A program made the position numbers and the translations under genes. Shown here piece after piece: positions 59,301-64,000 of a stretch of 64,000 nucleotides of DNA (the stretch's first letter is position 1; the number at the start of each line of letters is the position of its first letter). Source of the stretch: Trichobilharzia szidati (Eukaryota; Platyhelminthes; Trematoda; Strigeidida; Schistosomatidae); the NCBI GenBank assembly GCA_944472155.2, contig OX235279.1, positions 137,240,920 to 137,304,919 of the forward strand. Reading direction: 5' to 3'. Below the pieces are notes generated by a model. That model saw only the letters and a program-made list of their open reading frames with translations, was not told the DNA's origin and ran no database searches.

Positions 59301-61592
59301 CTACACATTTAGTTTTTGAGTGTAAATATTAAGGGGTCATCGTCAGTCGCTGGTTTTGAAAAACCGATTCTGTAATGATGCTTGTGAATCTCACTATTCC
59401 TACAAGAAGCTCGAAAATTCCAAAATTATTTTCCAGGTATTTTGTAAGATTTTCAAGACCTAACCGAGGAAGGTTAGGCTTCAAAATAATGTAAAAATAG
59501 TAAAATATGCTGAGAGGGTGATATTAGGACCTCGACGTCGTCTTTTTCTTAAGGACAGGCCACATTGAATACTGTAGCATGAAGATATACAATATGTTAT
59601 TGTTTTGTATTAATGTTATGTCAGCAAATTCACTTCTCGGCTCAACGTTTTCATCTTCGAAGTCATTTTTAGAGAGACTAGATGTGTCTACCAAGCTATC
59701 CACCCTTGTAAATCCCCTCTATACGGAGTCGCTAACCAGTAGAACTCTGTCTCTGTAGCACGTGTGGATTGTATTTTAAAACTATCTGAGAATTCAAACA
59801 TTCTGTCGGCTATTGTTATCATATTAAAATGAGCTTAAGGAGAGATTTTCAAATATCACTTATTCGGGAAGTATGTGGTTCAGAACAACTATTTTTAGAG
59901 ACTAGTTAAAAGTGGATATTTGCACCACTTGAGGTCGAAAAAAGTATGAATTTCCAGAACCACAATGCAGTCTTTGTACCATTTCGAAATGCATTATCTA
60001 CGTCGTTAGTTGAATAAATTCACAATGTATTGTGATTATTGCTCCATGACATCACATTCCCAAATGAATAGTAGTGATTACGGACTAGATATTCGGTTAA
60101 AAATACTGTGTAAGCGAAGTGTTTCGTTTGTACTTTTCTCAACATAAATCGTGATTCAGTTTGTATATTAAACATAAATGCCAAACAGATTTCATACTAG
60201 ACTTGTGAGTTGACTGAGCGACCTTGCGACAATTGTCATCGATCTGCATACATATTTAGTTTGAAGGGATTTATATTTAATCAGCTTCTGCATTTAGCTT
60301 GAAATACGTAGCAAATTTTATGTGAAAAACATATATGTATATACATATTACTTTGTGCGTTTTATAGTTGTAATAAGGTCAGTGAACTGACATTTCTGTC
60401 AAGTATGTGTAGTGTAATAATAGACATTCATCACTGAATTAGTTGTGCTAGTTTTGAGAAGTTAGAATAGGTGGTTCAGTTTATTTGGCTCACTGACTTA
60501 CCATAATAGGCAGAATACGGTTTATTTATGCAGTGCTTCATACTGCAGGATATCGACAGTACTATTGAGTCGGGTCCCAGTGGGTGAATGATCTACGAGC
60601 TTACCTTGTAACTAGAAAAACCTAGATTCGAAACCCAGTGGGCGATGCCAATAAGTCTCGAATTAGGACGAAACAGCTGTCCAGTGCTCCTTGGTTTTCA
60701 ATGGTTCTCCGACTAATATTAATCCGTGGTCGAACTTGAAATAAAAGCAAACACTTTGCTAAAAAGTCACTCGTCGAGTAGTAACCCGAAAATTTAATTA
60801 GAAGACATGATAGGATCTCAATAGGTGCACTCAACTTTTGCTAGCAGTTAGACTGGCTAAATGCACTATTCCCTCGTCCTAATTCCTGGACTTCTCGTTT
60901 CTTACTGCTTCAATGTCAGCTTTTTCACTGTCCTCAGTCAACTGGTAAGCACTGGGTACTCATATTTTATTGTCAGTTTCTTCAGTATCAGATGTATTTA
61001 TTAACTGAAGCATACAATGATACCGTATTTCCTGTTGAGTGATTTTTCAGACTTTATCTCTACTTCCAAATCTGTATATTGGTAACAGGAATTTTATGTC
61101 TTCAGAAATGATATGCAGTCACTTGAATGTATATAACTGGCGTCCTTTCTTTGTTTCTTTTTCAATCTGGTTAAATTGCGCCTTGGTTGTGTATTTTCCC
61201 TTCATTCCGTTGTAGCGTGTATACATAACAACGTTTAGGTTTTTCTTGAATTATCCTATTTTAATGGGATTTACTGTTGAATTGTTGAACTTCGAACTAC
61301 AATCATTTGGCATTATCTACAGAGAATAAAAGGCATTGGATGAATAAAATTGGTCTTACGGAAGCCTTATATGAGTAATGTTTATCTCACTTAATTCGTA
61401 GGTTTCAGTATTATCTAAAGCTCAGTTTTGAGAATAAAATATTGCACAGGATTTCACTTATTCATTTATCATAATACAAGATTATGGTGGCTTTAAATTT
61501 CGCCTCAGTCATATTGTAACGATTTACCGTCTCACCATGTTCGTAAGATATTTTGGCCAACATATCTCCATGAAAATTTGGAAGTTAGTAAG
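56346..61592. other. Long interval without a supported gene
   Basis: Over 5 kb with only short motif-free frames (for example 57084-57341 plus, 57840-58085 minus). A 40-bp segment at about 56939-56978 lies between an acceptor-like CTTTTTTTCAG and a donor-like GTAACA; I do not call it. No other repeat or RNA gene was recognised. Confidence 0.45.
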
Positions 61593-61724
61593 AATTATTA
61601 TTATTATTGTTCCCTTGGGTTCCTAGTGGAACATAGGGCTTCAACTGCACGTCTCCACTTGCTTCTGTCTTCTGCCCTACTTTTCACCTGCATCCATGTT
61701 AGTCCATACTGTTTCAACTCTTCT

Positions 61725-62412
61725 TCACACGATCTCCTCCATGTCACTCTTGGACGTCCCACTCGCCGCTTCCCTTTCGGGTTCCACTCGAGCTATGGCC
61801 TGACGCGCGATGTCACCCAACGGCCTCCTCAGCGAGTGTCCAATCCATCTCCACTTTGTCCTGCATATTTGTCGAGCGATTGGTTCTTGTTTTGTTTGTT
61901 CCCATAGCTTCTTTTTGGTGATTCTTTCCGACCATCTGATCTTCAGTAGAGAGCGAAGACAGCTGTTGATAAAGGTCTGCAACAGGCTGTTGGAAATATT
62001 CTTTGTGAGCCGCCAAGTTTCTGATCCGTATATCAAAACTGACTTGACGTTTGTATTGAAAATCCGAATTTTGTTGTTGATGCTGAGTGACGAAGATTTC
62101 CAGATTGGTTTCAGGTTGATGAATGTGTTTCTTGCCTACCCGATTCTCGATTTGACATCCTCGTCCGTTCCTTCTGTAGTTGAGACAATACTCCCTAGGT
62201 AAGTGAATGAAGTAACCTCTTTCAAATCCCTCCCGTTGATGGTGATTGGCGCTGGATGTTGCTGCTGTTGTGGTTGGTTGGTTGGTTATTTTCATAACCT
62301 CCGTCTTGTCTATGTTCACCTGGAGTCCTGTCTTTGCTGCTTCTTTGACCAGTTTGTCGGTTTTCGCTTGTAAGTCTTCGATTTTGTGTGACATCAAACA
62401 TAAATCATCCAC
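61725..62412 (-). pseudogene. RTE LINE C-terminal region
   Basis: After the break the reading continues as DDLCLMSHKIEDLQAKTDKL and ...DKTEVMKI, then changes frame near 62270 and again near 62040. The last open piece (62036-61725) holds IYGSETWRLTKN, NSCLRSLLKIRWSERIT and WEQTKQEPIARQICRTKWRW-type residues, typical of RTE C-termini. Non-functional. Confidence 0.88.
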
Positions 62413-63997
62413 GCGCGAAATCCAGGTCTTCTAGGTTCTTCACGTCGGTCCAGGATATCTCTCTCTTCTCGTTTCCCACTGCCTGACGCATAATCCAGTC
62501 CACCACAATTAGGAATATCATTGTTGATAATAAGCACCCTTGTCTGACTTCTGTGTTTACTCCAAACGCCTCGCTGAGTTTTCCGTTGTGTATCACTTGA
62601 CATGTGCCGTTGTCGTACAGCTGTTGGATAAGGTTGATGAATATTTGGGGTACACCGTAGTACTTGAGTAAATTCCAAATTACTTCGCGGTCAACGCTGT
62701 TGAAGGCCTTCTCAAAGTCTATAAAGTTGAGGTAGAGGTTTGATTGCCATTCCATGCTTTGTTCGATGATAATGCGTAGAGTTGCAATTTGGTCAGAACA
62801 TGATTTGCCCATCCTGAATCCAGCATGTTCTGGTCGGAATTCTGTATCCATTGCGTCCTTTATTCTCCCCAGGAGGATGCGACTCAGGATTTTACTTGGC
62901 ATCGACAGGAGCATGATTCCTCGCCAGTTCTTGCAGAGTCCTAAGTCGCTCTTCTTTGGTAGTTTCACGAGGTAACCGTTCCTCCAGTCAGTAGGCACCT
63001 TTCCCTCCTTCCAGACCTTTTGCAATAATGGAGTCAGAATATCTGCTGTCGTCTCTGGGTCCGCTTTCAGTGCTTCAGGGGGTATTCCATCTGATCCAAC
63101 TGCTTTTCCAGCTTTCAGAAGCTTGATCGTATTCAAGATTTCAGCTTTCGTTGGAGGATTGGTGTCAACTTGCAGTTGTGTACGTGTTGTTGTTGGTATT
63201 TCTAGACGGGTTGTAGGTGGTGGTCGGTTCAAGAGTCCTTTGAAGTGGTCCGCCCATTGTTTAATCTGTCTTTCTTCCTTGGTAAATGGGTCCCCTTGGC
63301 TGTCTTTTATAGGTTTTACTTGTGTTGATCTCTTCCCGGATAGAGACTTGGTTATCTGATATAATGTCTTCAGGTCCCTTTTGCCTGCTGCCTTCTCAGC
63401 TTCAGTGGCCAGGTTGTCGTAGAATTGTCTTTTGTCCTTCCTGGCACTCTTCTTCACTTCTTTGTCCAGTGCTCTGTAAGTTGAGCTCAGCGTCTCTTTC
63501 TCTTGTCCATCTTTGCATTGAATCATTTTCTCTTTCACCATTCTCCTCTCCTCTATTAGCTTCCAAGTGTCTGTTGAGAGCCATTCCTTGTCTTGTTTCT
63601 TCTTTCTTCCTAAAACCGTTGAACACGTTTCGTTAAAAATCACCTTCAGAGAGTTCCAATGGTCTTCCACGGATGATTCCTCAGTGGTGCCAGGTAGTCT
63701 TTCTTGCTTTGCTCTGACAGTTGCAGTGAAAATGTCCCTTGTGGTTGTGTCCTTCAGTTTTTGCGTGTTGAACTTGCATTGTGGCCTATCCCCAGGTATC
63801 CTCGAGGCTTTTAGCTTCACCTTGAATGTCCCTTGTACTAGATAGTGGTCTGAGCCCACATCTGCTCCTCTCATCGACCTTGTGTCCAGTTGGCTCCGTC
63901 TCCACTTCTTTGAGATCGAAATGAAGTCTATCTGGTTTTTGGTGTGTCCATCTGGTGAAATCCATGTCGCCCTGTGTATATACCTGTGTTTGAACAC
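62405..63997 (-). pseudogene. RTE LINE endonuclease end and reverse transcriptase
   Basis: Starts inside the endonuclease: TKNQIDFISISKKWRRS and RGADVGSDHYLV. RT blocks follow: AVGSDGIPPEALK, LVKLPKKSDLGLCKNWRGI, HAGFRMGKSCSDQIATLR, YLNFIDFEKAFNSVDR, TEVRQGCLLSTMIFLIVVDW. The catalytic motif is broken: DFA is followed by RG and a stop, because four extra bases separate the codons for FA and DD (near 62409-62414). The frame is otherwise open for about 530 codons. Confidence 0.93.
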
Positions 63998-64000
63998 ACT

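Larger units (their letters stand above)
61593..63997 (-). mobile_element. RTE-like LINE, 5' end beyond the window
   Basis: On the minus strand the element runs from the end of the endonuclease (window edge) through RT to a C-terminus and an ATT-repeat tail at 61593-61608. Motif layout is that of the RTE clade rather than CR1. Confidence 0.9.

Noticed and set aside
60560..60650. Second type of tRNA-like sequence (GATTCGAAACCCAGTGGG)
   Set aside because: Only a B-box-like word is present; no convincing A box or acceptor pairing was found.
62754..63845. Several plus-strand frames of 73-104 codons
   Set aside because: All are antisense shadows of the RTE reverse transcriptase.

Overview
This is eukaryotic, AT-rich, repeat-dominated DNA. 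The mixture points to a trematode flatworm, most likely a schistosome or close relative: CR1-like LINEs, an RTE-like LINE, Ty3/gypsy LTR elements, a Penelope-like element with a GIY-YIG nuclease, and a tRNA-derived SINE. That assignment rests on recalled family resemblance, not on a database match. I see no bacterial-type operons, rRNA genes or CRISPR arrays, and no host gene that can be called with confidence.

Layout. 1-1.6 kb: little beyond one dispersed repeat. 1.6-9.9 kb: LINE A (+), a CR1-like LINE that is nearly coding-competent. Its ORF2 is cut only by a 184-bp foldback insertion, its ORF1 has one frame change, and its 3'UTR carries a Penelope-like fragment. 9.9-17.3 kb: pieces of a second non-LTR family (X, +), one holding a 179-bp retroposed insertion. 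10.94-11.29 kb and 17.34-21.7 kb: minus-strand CR1 pieces that look like one LINE split by a 6-kb block and also hit by a tRNA-SINE. 22.1-23.8 kb: an internally deleted LINE. 24.3-28.9 kb: LINE B (+), a chimera of two subfamilies. 28.9-33.2 kb: LINE D (+), starting at B's tail and ending at a second SINE head. 33.8-34.9 kb: decayed gypsy integrase. 39.0-42.4 kb: a young gypsy-like element F with near-identical LTRs, a 5-bp target duplication and loss of RNase H and integrase. 42.9-47.1 kb: decayed LINE E. 47.1-50.5 kb: a decayed second gypsy element G, with a solo LTR of its family on the opposite strand at 54.2 kb. 52.8-53.3 kb: a LINE 3'-end module. 55.6-56.3 kb: a foldback-family repeat and an RTE remnant. 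61.6-64.0 kb: an RTE LINE (-) running off the window edge.

The LINEs share one plan: ORF1, then ORF2 with APE-type endonuclease and reverse transcriptase, then a 3'UTR ending in ATT/TTATT repeats. Insertions sit inside one another, so relative ages can be read: the foldback and Penelope pieces are younger than LINE A, and the SINE is younger than the minus LINE. Short open stretches with splice-like edges (13.76, 16.77-17.06, 36.43 and 38.9/42.4 kb) are the only candidate host exons, all at low confidence.
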